Assembly (NCBI GenBank): GCA_964587165.1 | Contig: CAZPKH010000042.1 | Location: 1-16,541 of the forward strand | Direction of reading: 5' to 3' | From: CAZPKH01 sp964587165 | GTDB taxonomy: Bacteria > Bacteroidota > Bacteroidia > Bacteroidales > Muribaculaceae | Length of the DNA: 16,541 nt | Part shown: positions 6,871 through 15,090 of the stretch, piece after piece | Numbering within the stretch: the first letter of the stretch is position 1 | Layout: the number at the start of each line of letters is the position of its first letter | Program-made: the position numbers and the translations under genes | Notes under the pieces: model-generated | Told to the model about the DNA's origin: nothing | The model's input: the letters and a program-made list of their open reading frames with translations, nothing else | The model's database searches: none

Positions 6871-7535
6871 TGCTTCTGATTGTCTGATATGATGATGTCG
6901 AGTATTTCGTCGGGCGACTTGACTATATGGCCGGCATAATGATCGCGCAGCTCCTTGTACGGACGGAATCCCCAAGTCACGCCCACCGACTCGACGCAAG
7001 CGCGGCGGGCCGTCTCCATATCGACGCCCGAATCGCCCACATAGAGTATCTGATCTTTAGGCGTGGGGAATTTGTTGAGTATCTCGAACACTATCGAGGG
7101 GTCCGGCTTCACCGGCACACCCTCTTTCTGCCCCTCGACGGCTACCCACGGTATGTCGGGGAAACAGTGGCCTATGAGCTGCTCGACGGCAGCATGATAC
7201 TTGTTTGAGGCCACGGCCATATGTATGCCGCGTAGCTTGAGCTCGTCGAGCAGGTCGGTTATGCCGGGGTATGGTTTGGAATGGTCGGTGGCATGGGTGT
7301 CGTAATACTCGGTGAAGTAGCGGCGCATGCGGTCGACTGTCGCATCGTTGACGGCATCGGGCGGGAGTGCGCGTTCAATTAGCTTACGCACGCCGTTGCC
7401 CACCATCATGGGGTAGAGGGATAGGTCGTGAGGCTGGTATCCGCACTGCTCCAGAGCATGGTTGGTGGCCATGCCGAGGTCGACGATGGTATCGAGAAGC
7501 GTGCCGTCAAGGTCGAATATTACGAGCGATTTCAT
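6867..7535 (-). CDS. HAD phosphatase, phosphoglycolate phosphatase-like
   Basis: Cytosolic hydrolase of 222 residues with all four HAD motifs: FDLDGTLLDT (nucleophile D8, acid/base D10), the motif II serine in VASNKY (S110), the motif III lysine in VKPDP (K143), and GDSGVDMETA (D168 and D172 for Mg2+). A helical cap between motifs I and II places it in the Gph/PGMB-like subfamily, which hydrolyses small phosphate esters such as 2-phosphoglycolate or sugar phosphates. Length is normal for the family. The ATG at 7535 starts right at the first beta strand. It lies 65 bp after tamL, and its TGA overlaps the GT2 start by 4 nt, so it probably leads the four-gene cluster. Given those neighbours, a sugar-phosphate substrate is as plausible as phosphoglycolate; I therefore give no gene symbol. 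Confidence 0.9.
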   Translation of the reverse strand: MKSLVIFDLDGTLLDTIVDLGMATNHALEQCGYQPHDLSLYPMMVGNGVRKLIERALPPDAVNDATVDRMRRYFTEYYDTHATDHSKPYPGITDLLDELKLRGIHMAVASNKYHAAVEQLIGHCFPDIPWVAVEGQKEGVPVKPDPSIVFEILNKFPTPKDQILYVGDSGVDMETARRACVESVGVTWGFRPYKELRDHYAGHIVKSPDEILDIIISDNQKQ

Positions 7536-7600
7536 GATCAGATGATTACGGTGATCGGTGAGTGATTTATCGGTTTGAGAAAAGTGATTCTACCTGCGGG

Positions 7601-10027
7601 TCAGAACGGATATCCCACGGAGAAGTGCAGCGTGGTGTCGCGCTTCCACCGCGGATGTATCAGTGGCCACGACTCCTGATTGCGCGCCGGGTTGTAGGCC
7701 TTTATGCCGAGGTCGAGGCGGAACAGAAAGTATGTGAAGTCGAGACGCAACCCCACGCCATAGCTTGCTGCGATCTCTTTCCAGAAATTGTCGAGTGTAA
7801 ACAGGCCTCCCGGTTGGTTGGGGTAGTCGCGGATGGTCCATATATTTCCGGCATCTACAAACAGTCCGCCTTCGAGCACCCAGAACATCTTGAAGCGGTA
7901 CTCTGCGCTCATCAGCAGGCTTATGTCGCCGCACTGATCCATGAAGCTCGATACGGAGTTGCGCGAATCGAACGATCCGGGGCCGAGCGTGCGCACAGCC
8001 CAGCCGCGCACACCGTTGGCGCCTCCGGCATAGAACCGCTTCTCAAACGGTACGACCCGCGAGTTGCCGTAAGGCACCGCTACACCGGCACCGGCATGTA
8101 GCGCCACCGAGTGGCGTTCGCCCAGACGGAAGGTCACGGCATAATCTCCTTCAAACTTAGCGTACTGCGAGTACGGCACCCCGAGCAGGCGGTACACCCC
8201 CTCATCCTTATGCTGTCCCACAAGGTGGCTTAGCCCGTAGAGCAGATTGCCGGCAGTCTCGGCCGAGAGGCGCCAGTTGTACACAGTGGGTTGCACCGTC
8301 AGGGGCTTTCCGGCTATGGCCGTGGAGGGGATGCGGCGGTTTGTGTGCTGATATGTGTACCCCATACGCATGATGAAGTGATCCTCGTAGCTGTAGCGCA
8401 GCAGAGGGTTGTCGGGGGCTATCTGATTGATGAATCCGTTGGTCGATTTGGGCAGGTAGACGTACTGCACGTCGACGAGATCGAACGTGCGCCGTGTGGT
8501 GTTGTAGCGGTTGTTCCACCTGTACTTCCACCCTGTCCCGGCAATTATGCGGGTATATTCGGGGCGCTCCTGGTAGTTGAACGACATCACGACCTCCGAG
8601 GTAGCCTTGACGCGCCGCTTGTAGCTGCGCGACAGGAATGGGAAGAGAAATTTTGGGAACGTCAGTCCCACTTCGGCAGCATATTCAGTGTAGCGATCGT
8701 TGATGAATCCGTCGAAATCGCCCGAAATACTCTCGTAGTTGGCGCGTACCTTGGCCGTGAAAGTCTCCGAGCGATGGCCTAAGTTGCGGTGCTGATATGT
8801 GACGGAGCCTCCTACGCCTAAGTCGCCTTCCGAGTTTGTCCCTTCAAGCTCGAATGTGACCGACTGCTTGCGGTTTCGGCTCAGCAGCAGGTATACGTCG
8901 ACGAGGCCGTAGCCGTCAGGCTCAGGGTCAGTAGCGGCGACAGTCGAGATGCTTACGGAGCGGAGTATGCCCAAGCGCATGAGCGACTCGTAAGTGCGGT
9001 CGATGTCGTACTGGCTGAAGAGCTGTCCCGGTTTGACGAAGCACTTCTCCTCCAGAGCCCCCGGCTTGATGTAGCGGTCGGAGCCGTATACCACATCGAT
9101 GCCGCGACACTCCACCGTGTCGGTAGCGGCCGCTTCGAGCTGAGCCATGGTGTCGCCCGGACGATAGCCGGTGAAAAACACCACTTTGCGCACCTTAAAG
9201 CGGCGGTGTGGAGCTGCCGCCACTGTGTCGGAGCCCGGTGCAGGCACAGCAGCATGGGCTGTATACCCCGGAGCATGCAGCTGCATGGTTATATCGATGA
9301 GAGTCGAGCCGGCTACGGTGTCGGCCACAAAGGTGATGTACTCCTTGCTGAAGCCGTAGTAGCCCATGTCGTTGAGGCGCTCGGCTATAGTCGTGCGGGT
9401 GCGGTCGAGCATATTGCGGTCGAGCAGCGCGCCGGGGTGCATATCGTATGCCGTGGAGTCGGGCAGTACGATGCCGGCGATCACCTCATCAGGTATATCG
9501 TAGCTCACCGAATTGATGCGGAACGCCGGGCCGGGAGTCACCGTATAGCTCACGTTCATCTTCTTTTTCCCTTGGCGGGCCACAGTGTCGACAGTCACGG
9601 TAGCGTCCATATATCCGCGGTTGATCATAGCCAGCTGCAACTGTCGTGCCGAAGCATCTGCCAGCGCCGGGTCGTAGATCACCGGCGGCTTGCCCACACG
9701 CTGCAGCCATCGGTTGTACCATTTTGTAGAGTCGCGGCCCGATAGACTGTATGTAGCGAGCTGGAGCTTCAGGAATCCGAGCACCTTATGGTTTGGCATC
9801 TGCCGCAGGTATGGTATCAGCTCTTCTGACGACACCTCGCAGCGCGAGCCGTCGGGAGTGCGCTCCATGCGGATGTCCACATTGTCGAGCAGATACCGGC
9901 CGTCGGGCACATGTTTGGTAGACGAGCAGGCATATACAGCCAACGTGATTACCGCGACAGCCAGGACTCTGGCCGCCGGAGCGATAAATCGGCCTAAGCC
10001 GCGGTATGCCTTCAAATGCGCTTTCAT
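7601..10027 (-). CDS. tamL: TamL-type BamA/TamA-family outer-membrane lipoprotein
   Basis: Omp85-superfamily outer-membrane protein of 808 residues, thought to help insert or assemble proteins at the outer membrane, with TamB as usual partner. A basic N-terminus and hydrophobic stretch end in a lipobox, VYAC, with Cys34 as the lipidated residue; CSSTKHVPDGRYLLDNV is typical of Bacteroidota TamL, which is a lipoprotein unlike proteobacterial TamA. POTRA-like repeats run to about residue 380 (for example RINSVSYDIPD and KVRKVVFFTGY; QLFSQYDIDRTYESLMRLGIL). From QSVTFELEGTNSEGDLGVGG on, alternating beta strands make the barrel, including the Omp85 loop-6 signature AGGANGVRGW and a terminal aromatic SVGYPF. 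The start is the ATG at 10027. No tamB gene is adjacent on either side in this window. The HAD cluster follows after 65 bp and may be co-transcribed. Confidence 0.9.
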   Translation of the reverse strand: MKAHLKAYRGLGRFIAPAARVLAVAVITLAVYACSSTKHVPDGRYLLDNVDIRMERTPDGSRCEVSSEELIPYLRQMPNHKVLGFLKLQLATYSLSGRDSTKWYNRWLQRVGKPPVIYDPALADASARQLQLAMINRGYMDATVTVDTVARQGKKKMNVSYTVTPGPAFRINSVSYDIPDEVIAGIVLPDSTAYDMHPGALLDRNMLDRTRTTIAERLNDMGYYGFSKEYITFVADTVAGSTLIDITMQLHAPGYTAHAAVPAPGSDTVAAAPHRRFKVRKVVFFTGYRPGDTMAQLEAAATDTVECRGIDVVYGSDRYIKPGALEEKCFVKPGQLFSQYDIDRTYESLMRLGILRSVSISTVAATDPEPDGYGLVDVYLLLSRNRKQSVTFELEGTNSEGDLGVGGSVTYQHRNLGHRSETFTAKVRANYESISGDFDGFINDRYTEYAAEVGLTFPKFLFPFLSRSYKRRVKATSEVVMSFNYQERPEYTRIIAGTGWKYRWNNRYNTTRRTFDLVDVQYVYLPKSTNGFINQIAPDNPLLRYSYEDHFIMRMGYTYQHTNRRIPSTAIAGKPLTVQPTVYNWRLSAETAGNLLYGLSHLVGQHKDEGVYRLLGVPYSQYAKFEGDYAVTFRLGERHSVALHAGAGVAVPYGNSRVVPFEKRFYAGGANGVRGWAVRTLGPGSFDSRNSVSSFMDQCGDISLLMSAEYRFKMFWVLEGGLFVDAGNIWTIRDYPNQPGGLFTLDNFWKEIAASYGVGLRLDFTYFLFRLDLGIKAYNPARNQESWPLIHPRWKRDTTLHFSVGYPF

Positions 10028-10042
10028 GTGGCAAAATCAAGG

Positions 10043-10050
10043 CAAATTTA
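10043..10050 (-). promoter_or_regulatory. candidate -7 element for tamL
   Basis: On the minus strand TAAATTTG matches the Bacteroidota -7 consensus TAnnTTTG exactly, 15 nt before the tamL ATG, which would leave a leader of under 10 nt. No TTTG sits 19-21 nt upstream; that interval is purine-rich (GGGGGAGG) instead. It is therefore a candidate only, though the rest of this gap offers nothing better. Confidence 0.35.
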
Positions 10051-10172
10051 CAAAAAATCGCCGTGCCTCCCCCTATTTCCCCTCAAAAAACCTCCGCAGC
10101 AAAAGGATTGAAGTGCACTAAGAATGGGAGTATGTAGCCGTCCGGCGAATCACGACTGACTCCCAAGCAAAT

Positions 10173-10209
10173 AAAACAGGCTGACCCCGCCAGGGATACA
10201 GCCTGTTTT
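10173..10209 (-). terminator. terminator after the large secreted protein gene
   Basis: The 11-bp perfect arms AAAACAGGCTG (10173-10183) and CAGCCTGTTTT (10199-10209) enclose a 15-nt loop with further CCC/GGG pairing. It lies 20 bp downstream of the secreted protein stop codon. Both sides of the stem are A/T-rich tracts, so on the minus strand the hairpin is followed by TTTTATTTG, and it could also stop transcription coming from the other direction. Confidence 0.8.
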
Positions 10210-10228
10210 TGAAAGGATATCGGAGAGC

Positions 10229-13200
10229 TTATTTAACTCTTACTTTTACGGCTCCGGGATGAGCGCTGACGATATAGACGCCCGCGGGGAGGGTGATGCG
10301 GATCTTGCCGTCGACAGTGCCGTTATGCCACATTATGCCGTCGACTGAAGCTACCGAAACCTGCATCGCCTGCGGTGTGGCTATCTCGATAGCGCCGAGT
10401 GTGCCTATAGCTTCAAAGCCATTTTCGGCTGAGATCTGAGCGACTTCATTGTGGTCAATGATGGCCACATACTCGTTGCCGGGGCGCGACTCATCGCCAT
10501 TGGCATATTTGGCTGTCACTATATATTTGTAGGAGCCGTCGGCGAGACCTGCGTCGCTGTGCGACGTCACGGGCACCAACTGATCGTTGATTTTCTTGCC
10601 GTCGCGGTAGATATTGTAGCCGTCGACTTCCGGAAGTACCAATTCGCCGGGTATATAGGTCACATCGTCGATCATCAGCATGAAGCTTCCTACGGCAATG
10701 CTGTGGATGGCGAAATATTTTGCGCCGGCCGGAAGTGCAACCTCATATTTTGTCCAGGCGCGGGTGTCGCCGCCATAAGGCACTTCCTGAGGTTCCATTG
10801 CTACGTTCCCGGTGAAGTCGGATATCTCGGTTCCACCTGTCGAATAGAGCACTTCGATCTTTTCAGGATATTGCGCGTTGTAGCTGCGTGCATAGAAGGA
10901 TATGGTCTGTGCTTCGCCCGAAAGCGGCGGCGATACGGCATAGTCGTCGGCCTGTCCGTCGTCGTACCGGTAAAGCGAGAAGAGATATTTCGCGCCTGAA
11001 TGAGCCTTGAAAGATACGGCCGATGAACCCGCATGAAGGTTGGAGTAGGCAGTGTCCCAAACCCAGAATGAGCCCTTGGTGGCACCTCCTACTATGTCGG
11101 GAAGCTGGAAGTTGTTGAAGCCTCCTACTGTGGAGCCGTCGCCGTCAATGAATGTCCAGTCGCCGAATTCGGAGGCGAAAGCATCGCCGTCCTCAAAGCT
11201 CTCGGTAACGGCATTGCCGTCTAAAGAGCCGTTTGATTGAACCTCCGGCTTGCTCCATGCAAGATTAACGGTTTGTGTCTCAGTGTCGATCATACCGGTC
11301 AGATCGTTCACGGAGGGAAGACGTGAGATGATGGGTTCTACCTCGTATATGGCGGACATGTTGTCCTCCGGGCGTTCGTCGGCAGCAAAGAGGATGTTTA
11401 CTTTATACTGATCGGCATCCTCTTCCAGAGGCGACATGGTGCATGGGAATGTGAAGGTGGTGCTCTGAGCGCGCTCGATCACATCGCCTGCATGTTCGGC
11501 CACGAGTTCGCCGTTCTTATAAAGCTGCACTGTATAGTCACGGCAGGCATTTGCACCGGAGTTCTCCACAAATGCTTCGATAGAGAAGTCGGCTCCGGCT
11601 TTCACCTTCGCGGGCGACGATACGGAGGCGAGTGTGAGGTCGTTGTCGGGCAACGACTCGGTGTTGAGGTTGTCAAACAATATTGTGGTGTAGGTGTTCA
11701 CTACTCCGCTCAGCTGCAACTGCACTATCTCGCCGCTATACTCCGACAGGTCGATCGAAACTCTCCGCCACCCTTCATGGCCGCGGCAGATCTCATCGAC
11801 GGTGGCCTTGCGGAGCACTGTAAATTCCGGCTCCCCTTTCTTGCGGGCCGATACATATATGTCGTTGAGGTTGGGGTTGATGCCGTCGGACACATTGTTG
11901 GTGTAGAACGTAAACGAAGGATTGGCGATACCCTCCAGAGAAATCAGTCCGGAGAAGAGGTCAGCGCCGGTGCCGGCATACTCACCTTTCATCAGGATAT
12001 ATCCTCCGTCGCCATCCACCGGCTCAATGCCGCTGATGGTGGAGCTGTTGCCTAAGGCAACCTGCATACCGTTCATTATCCGGTAGCCCCAGCGATAATG
12101 CAGCTTGGCTCCTGCAAATGATTCGTGCAGACCCATATATGGGGTACCTACGGGTATGATGTCGGAATATGAGCCTGCGCCTTCGTTGCCGTCATACTGC
12201 GCCAGCACAAGGGCCTGCACAAATTCCTGACCTTCTGTAGCGGCCTGCCATGAATAGGATGTGCCGGTTACGTTGTCGAGCAGCGTGCGCTCGTTGCCGT
12301 TGATGAAATATACATTATAGCTTACCACACCGTCGGGGTAAATCTTGCCGTTGATGTCGGTCGATACGGCGTTCCACGAAAGTGTAGCTTCGCCGGGTGT
12401 CGCTCCATAGCCGATATTCAGCGATTCGACGGGGTTGGGCGCACCAAAGCCCACATACTTCTTGGCCGATACGGCGGGCACGCCCTTGCCTCCCACACTG
12501 TAGGGAGTCACGGTGTACTCTACAAAACCGGTTGTACCGATATGGTCTTCATAGCTCAGAGATACACCGATGCCGGGAGCGTCGAATGTTGTCACGAGCT
12601 CATCATTTCGATACACCTCGATTTTGGTAAGCGACTCCAGAGGGTTGCCGTTGATTGTCGCTGTGGGAGTGTCGAAACTTACCACAGCACGGGTGTCGCC
12701 GTGTATGTCGGGGGTCACGACAAGATTCAGCGGCTCGTCCGGCACTTCATTAGATATTCCGGCCTCGATCGATATGTTGGCCAGATAGAGATAATACATA
12801 TCCTTTTCGGAGAGGCCGTGGAATCCGATATACCAACTTCCGTCGGTCTCGGGCGTGAAATATTGCTCGAAGTGCTGGCCACCGTTGGCTTTCATTACAG
12901 TTATATCTGTGACGGGCATAAGTTCGCGGGTCATTGCGTCGACCTCCGGGGCGTTGCCCACTTTAACTTCGAGAAGCTCCTTATGGCTGTTAGTGTGGGC
13001 ATAGGCATCAAATTTAATGAGGTACGCGCACCCGGCAGAAAGTTTAATAGGAGGAGTGATGAGCCAGTCGTCCATAGCCAGCGACGAGTTGTATTTCACA
13101 CGCACACTGTTCTCCTGATACACCTCCCAGGTCTGCCCGTCGCCGTTGGCATTTATGACAGTCCAACCTCCTAACCCTTCGGTGTCGAAATTGAAGTCGT

Positions 13201-14818
13201 GAGGCGGGATCACATTTCCGAGCACAAGCGTGTTGGAGCGACCGGGCGCCGAGGAGAGCCCGCCGGCATGCGCGGTCACTATAAAGTAAAATTCGGTGAT
13301 CGATTCCGGAGGCTCACACTCGCGGCTCCAAACATTGCCGGTGATACCGGTGGCCACCTCTACGCCGTCTTTGTCGGTTACGGAATAGGTCACATTTGCG
13401 GGATTCATATAGCCGCCGTTGAGCGACTCGGTGACTGCCGTCCACTCAAGTCGCATTACGCCGTCGGCATACGATAATACCGGAGCCGGCGACTTGGGAG
13501 TATCGGCACCCACCCATATGTCGGATATTACTGTCTTCGGGCCATCACCCTCCGCATTTGTGGCGTATACTGCAAATGTATAGAGCCCGGCATCTGACAC
13601 CGACAGCTCGATCGTGGTGCTCTCTCCGAATCCAAGGTTGTCAGCGCGGGCTATCTCCTCATTATTGGCAAGCACTACCACCGAGAGTGTTCCATCACCG
13701 GGAGTTTCGTCAAAGAACTGTGAAGGAGTCGTCAGATTGACCGAGCCTTGAAGAGAGGCGTCCGTAAAATGTACGGCTACATCGCTGCATTCGCCGGGGG
13801 CTTTGCCGGCCGACATGGCCTCAGGCACATAGAGCCCCATTATCTCATCGGAATATTCAAATTCGTAAAGCGCTGTCGCGGCACCGGTTGCGAGATCTAC
13901 TTCATAGAGCCATCCCGAACCGTCGGCCGGATTCACATTCCAGAAGCAGCGGCCGGTCGTTTTGTCGATACAGGCCGAAGTCATGTATTGAGGTTGTACG
14001 CCGGTGTCCCCCACAAGGGTGATCTGTGCCGTAGCCTTGTCTATCTTGTAAAGGGCGGATTCGGTCACTGTGCCGCTCTGCATCACATAGCGTATGCCGT
14101 AGAGCTGCCCGGCGGCATCAATCATAAGCGAATTCCAGTACCCCTCGATGTCGGCCACAGGCTCAACCGTGGGGTCGGGGGCATTGAGGTTGAATTTGGC
14201 AAGCTGGAAGCTCGACCCCTCGGCATTATAGCTGATGCCGTACAGGGTATTACCCGAGGCATCCCACACAAAGCCTGCCGGGCTCATAAACTGCGGGCAA
14301 TCCTCTCTCTGGAGCATGTTGATATTCTGGATCATCGCTCCGGTGGCTACATCGTATGAGCGGAAAACCATACGGGTCACAGTGCCCGACGAATTGATAT
14401 AACCATCCATGGCATAGAAGATACCGTTGGCATAGCCGCCACCCTGGCTGGCGCACGGGCCGTCGACGGCTAATTCGAACTCACCGTCGGGGTATATTTT
14501 CCACAAACCTTCTTCGTGCTCGTCATCATAGCTGTACACTACGCTGCCCATCAATTCCGGCAGCTCTGCCTCTGCTTTCATGCGGCTCTTGAGCGGCATA
14601 CCCTTTCCGGAGAAAGCTCTTCGCAAAGCGCCGGCTCGGCTTTTGCGCGAAAGCGTGTTTACGGATACATGATTCTTTTCAAGTACCGTAAGCTCCTTGA
14701 CATGGGGTAGACTGACGGCTTTCTCCATATCGGTGGAGGCAGAAGCCGAACCTCGCATGCCAACCGACAGTAGGGCTACAAGAGCTCCTACGCCGATCAG
14801 TTTTACAAAATTCTTCAT
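10229..14818 (-). CDS. secreted multidomain protein, choice-of-anchor J / Fn3, Por-type C-terminus
   Basis: Large exported protein of 1,529 residues. An N-terminal signal peptide (MKNFVKLIGVGALVALLSVG, with likely cleavage after the Ala/Ser stretch at 22-28) is followed by a propeller-like region (about 88-333) of repeated short segments such as LWKIYPDG, LYGISYNAEG and LYEVDLATG. Next come beta-sandwich and Fn3-like domains (about 345-535), a choice-of-anchor J / cleaved-adhesin-like domain (540-687), two Fn3 domains (about 692-890), a second jelly-roll domain (897-1053), a CARDB-like domain (1058-1165) and a third J domain (1204-1390) set inside an Fn3. The last 55 residues (IEIATPQAMQVSVASVDG ... 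LPAGVYIVSA ... VKVRVK) look like a Por/type IX secretion sorting domain. The ATG at 14818 is chosen because the signal peptide begins there and the promoter lies upstream. Probably cell-surface or released; ligand unknown. No catalytic motif seen. Confidence 0.85.
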   Translation of the reverse strand: MKNFVKLIGVGALVALLSVGMRGSASASTDMEKAVSLPHVKELTVLEKNHVSVNTLSRKSRAGALRRAFSGKGMPLKSRMKAEAELPELMGSVVYSYDDEHEEGLWKIYPDGEFELAVDGPCASQGGGYANGIFYAMDGYINSSGTVTRMVFRSYDVATGAMIQNINMLQREDCPQFMSPAGFVWDASGNTLYGISYNAEGSSFQLAKFNLNAPDPTVEPVADIEGYWNSLMIDAAGQLYGIRYVMQSGTVTESALYKIDKATAQITLVGDTGVQPQYMTSACIDKTTGRCFWNVNPADGSGWLYEVDLATGAATALYEFEYSDEIMGLYVPEAMSAGKAPGECSDVAVHFTDASLQGSVNLTTPSQFFDETPGDGTLSVVVLANNEEIARADNLGFGESTTIELSVSDAGLYTFAVYATNAEGDGPKTVISDIWVGADTPKSPAPVLSYADGVMRLEWTAVTESLNGGYMNPANVTYSVTDKDGVEVATGITGNVWSRECEPPESITEFYFIVTAHAGGLSSAPGRSNTLVLGNVIPPHDFNFDTEGLGGWTVINANGDGQTWEVYQENSVRVKYNSSLAMDDWLITPPIKLSAGCAYLIKFDAYAHTNSHKELLEVKVGNAPEVDAMTRELMPVTDITVMKANGGQHFEQYFTPETDGSWYIGFHGLSEKDMYYLYLANISIEAGISNEVPDEPLNLVVTPDIHGDTRAVVSFDTPTATINGNPLESLTKIEVYRNDELVTTFDAPGIGVSLSYEDHIGTTGFVEYTVTPYSVGGKGVPAVSAKKYVGFGAPNPVESLNIGYGATPGEATLSWNAVSTDINGKIYPDGVVSYNVYFINGNERTLLDNVTGTSYSWQAATEGQEFVQALVLAQYDGNEGAGSYSDIIPVGTPYMGLHESFAGAKLHYRWGYRIMNGMQVALGNSSTISGIEPVDGDGGYILMKGEYAGTGADLFSGLISLEGIANPSFTFYTNNVSDGINPNLNDIYVSARKKGEPEFTVLRKATVDEICRGHEGWRRVSIDLSEYSGEIVQLQLSGVVNTYTTILFDNLNTESLPDNDLTLASVSSPAKVKAGADFSIEAFVENSGANACRDYTVQLYKNGELVAEHAGDVIERAQSTTFTFPCTMSPLEEDADQYKVNILFAADERPEDNMSAIYEVEPIISRLPSVNDLTGMIDTETQTVNLAWSKPEVQSNGSLDGNAVTESFEDGDAFASEFGDWTFIDGDGSTVGGFNNFQLPDIVGGATKGSFWVWDTAYSNLHAGSSAVSFKAHSGAKYLFSLYRYDDGQADDYAVSPPLSGEAQTISFYARSYNAQYPEKIEVLYSTGGTEISDFTGNVAMEPQEVPYGGDTRAWTKYEVALPAGAKYFAIHSIAVGSFMLMIDDVTYIPGELVLPEVDGYNIYRDGKKINDQLVPVTSHSDAGLADGSYKYIVTAKYANGDESRPGNEYVAIIDHNEVAQISAENGFEAIGTLGAIEIATPQAMQVSVASVDGIMWHNGTVDGKIRITLPAGVYIVSAHPGAVKVRVK

Positions 14819-14887
14819 GATAAATAGATTTGGTTTATAAATAGGACGCACCCGTAGGGCGGACACAATTACTCCTAATATACAATA

Positions 14888-14920
14888 CAAAGCTACAAAG
14901 TTTAAAATCATTCGGCCTAA
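14888..14920 (-). promoter_or_regulatory. promoter of the large secreted protein gene
   Basis: On the minus strand TTAG (14917-14920) is followed by a 21-nt spacer and TAGCTTTG (14888-14895). The -7 box fits TAnnTTTG exactly; the -33 box is one base off TTTG. The predicted leader is about 60 nt. The site lies within the longer in-frame reading that would begin at 14911, supporting the downstream ATG at 14818. Confidence 0.55.
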
Positions 14921-15032
14921 TAGTAAGGTTAAATATTGTTAACCAAACTCAAGCGTGATTTATTTGTGTGGAACTCGTCTTTATGTTCCGGTGGGCTTAA
15001 AAAATCCGGTAGAGAGTGGGCGGGATAAAATA

Positions 15033-15066
15033 AAGGCGTCGCGCCCGGGGGTGGGTGCGACGCCTT
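15033..15066 (-). terminator. terminator of the rpsB-tsf operon
   Basis: Perfect 10-bp arms AAGGCGTCGC (15033-15042) and GCGACGCCTT (15057-15066) flank a 14-nt loop rich in C/G. On the minus strand the stem is followed by TTATTTTATC, a T-rich tail. It lies about 25 bp after the tsf stop codon, as expected for a Rho-independent terminator. Confidence 0.85.
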
Positions 15067-15090
15067 GGTGATGTGCTGACAACGGGGAGA

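Noticed and set aside
6088..6879. A 263-codon plus-strand frame opposite the GT2 gene
   Set aside because: It is a shadow of the GT2 codons with no family resemblance.
6871..6999. A longer N-terminus for the GT2 gene
   Set aside because: It lies wholly in the HAD gene and is Arg/His-rich; the ATGA junction at 6867-6870 is the better start.
10051..10172. A small RNA or riboswitch between tamL and the secreted protein gene
   Set aside because: No stable conserved-looking fold besides the terminator hairpin could be seen; the stretch seems to be spacer.
10451..13477. Several plus-strand frames inside the secreted protein gene
   Set aside because: They are short, antisense, lack conserved motifs, and are explained by the GC-rich third positions of the real gene.
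14819..14911. A longer N-terminus for the secreted protein
   Set aside because: It would place residues before a clear signal peptide and contains the likely promoter at 14888-14920.
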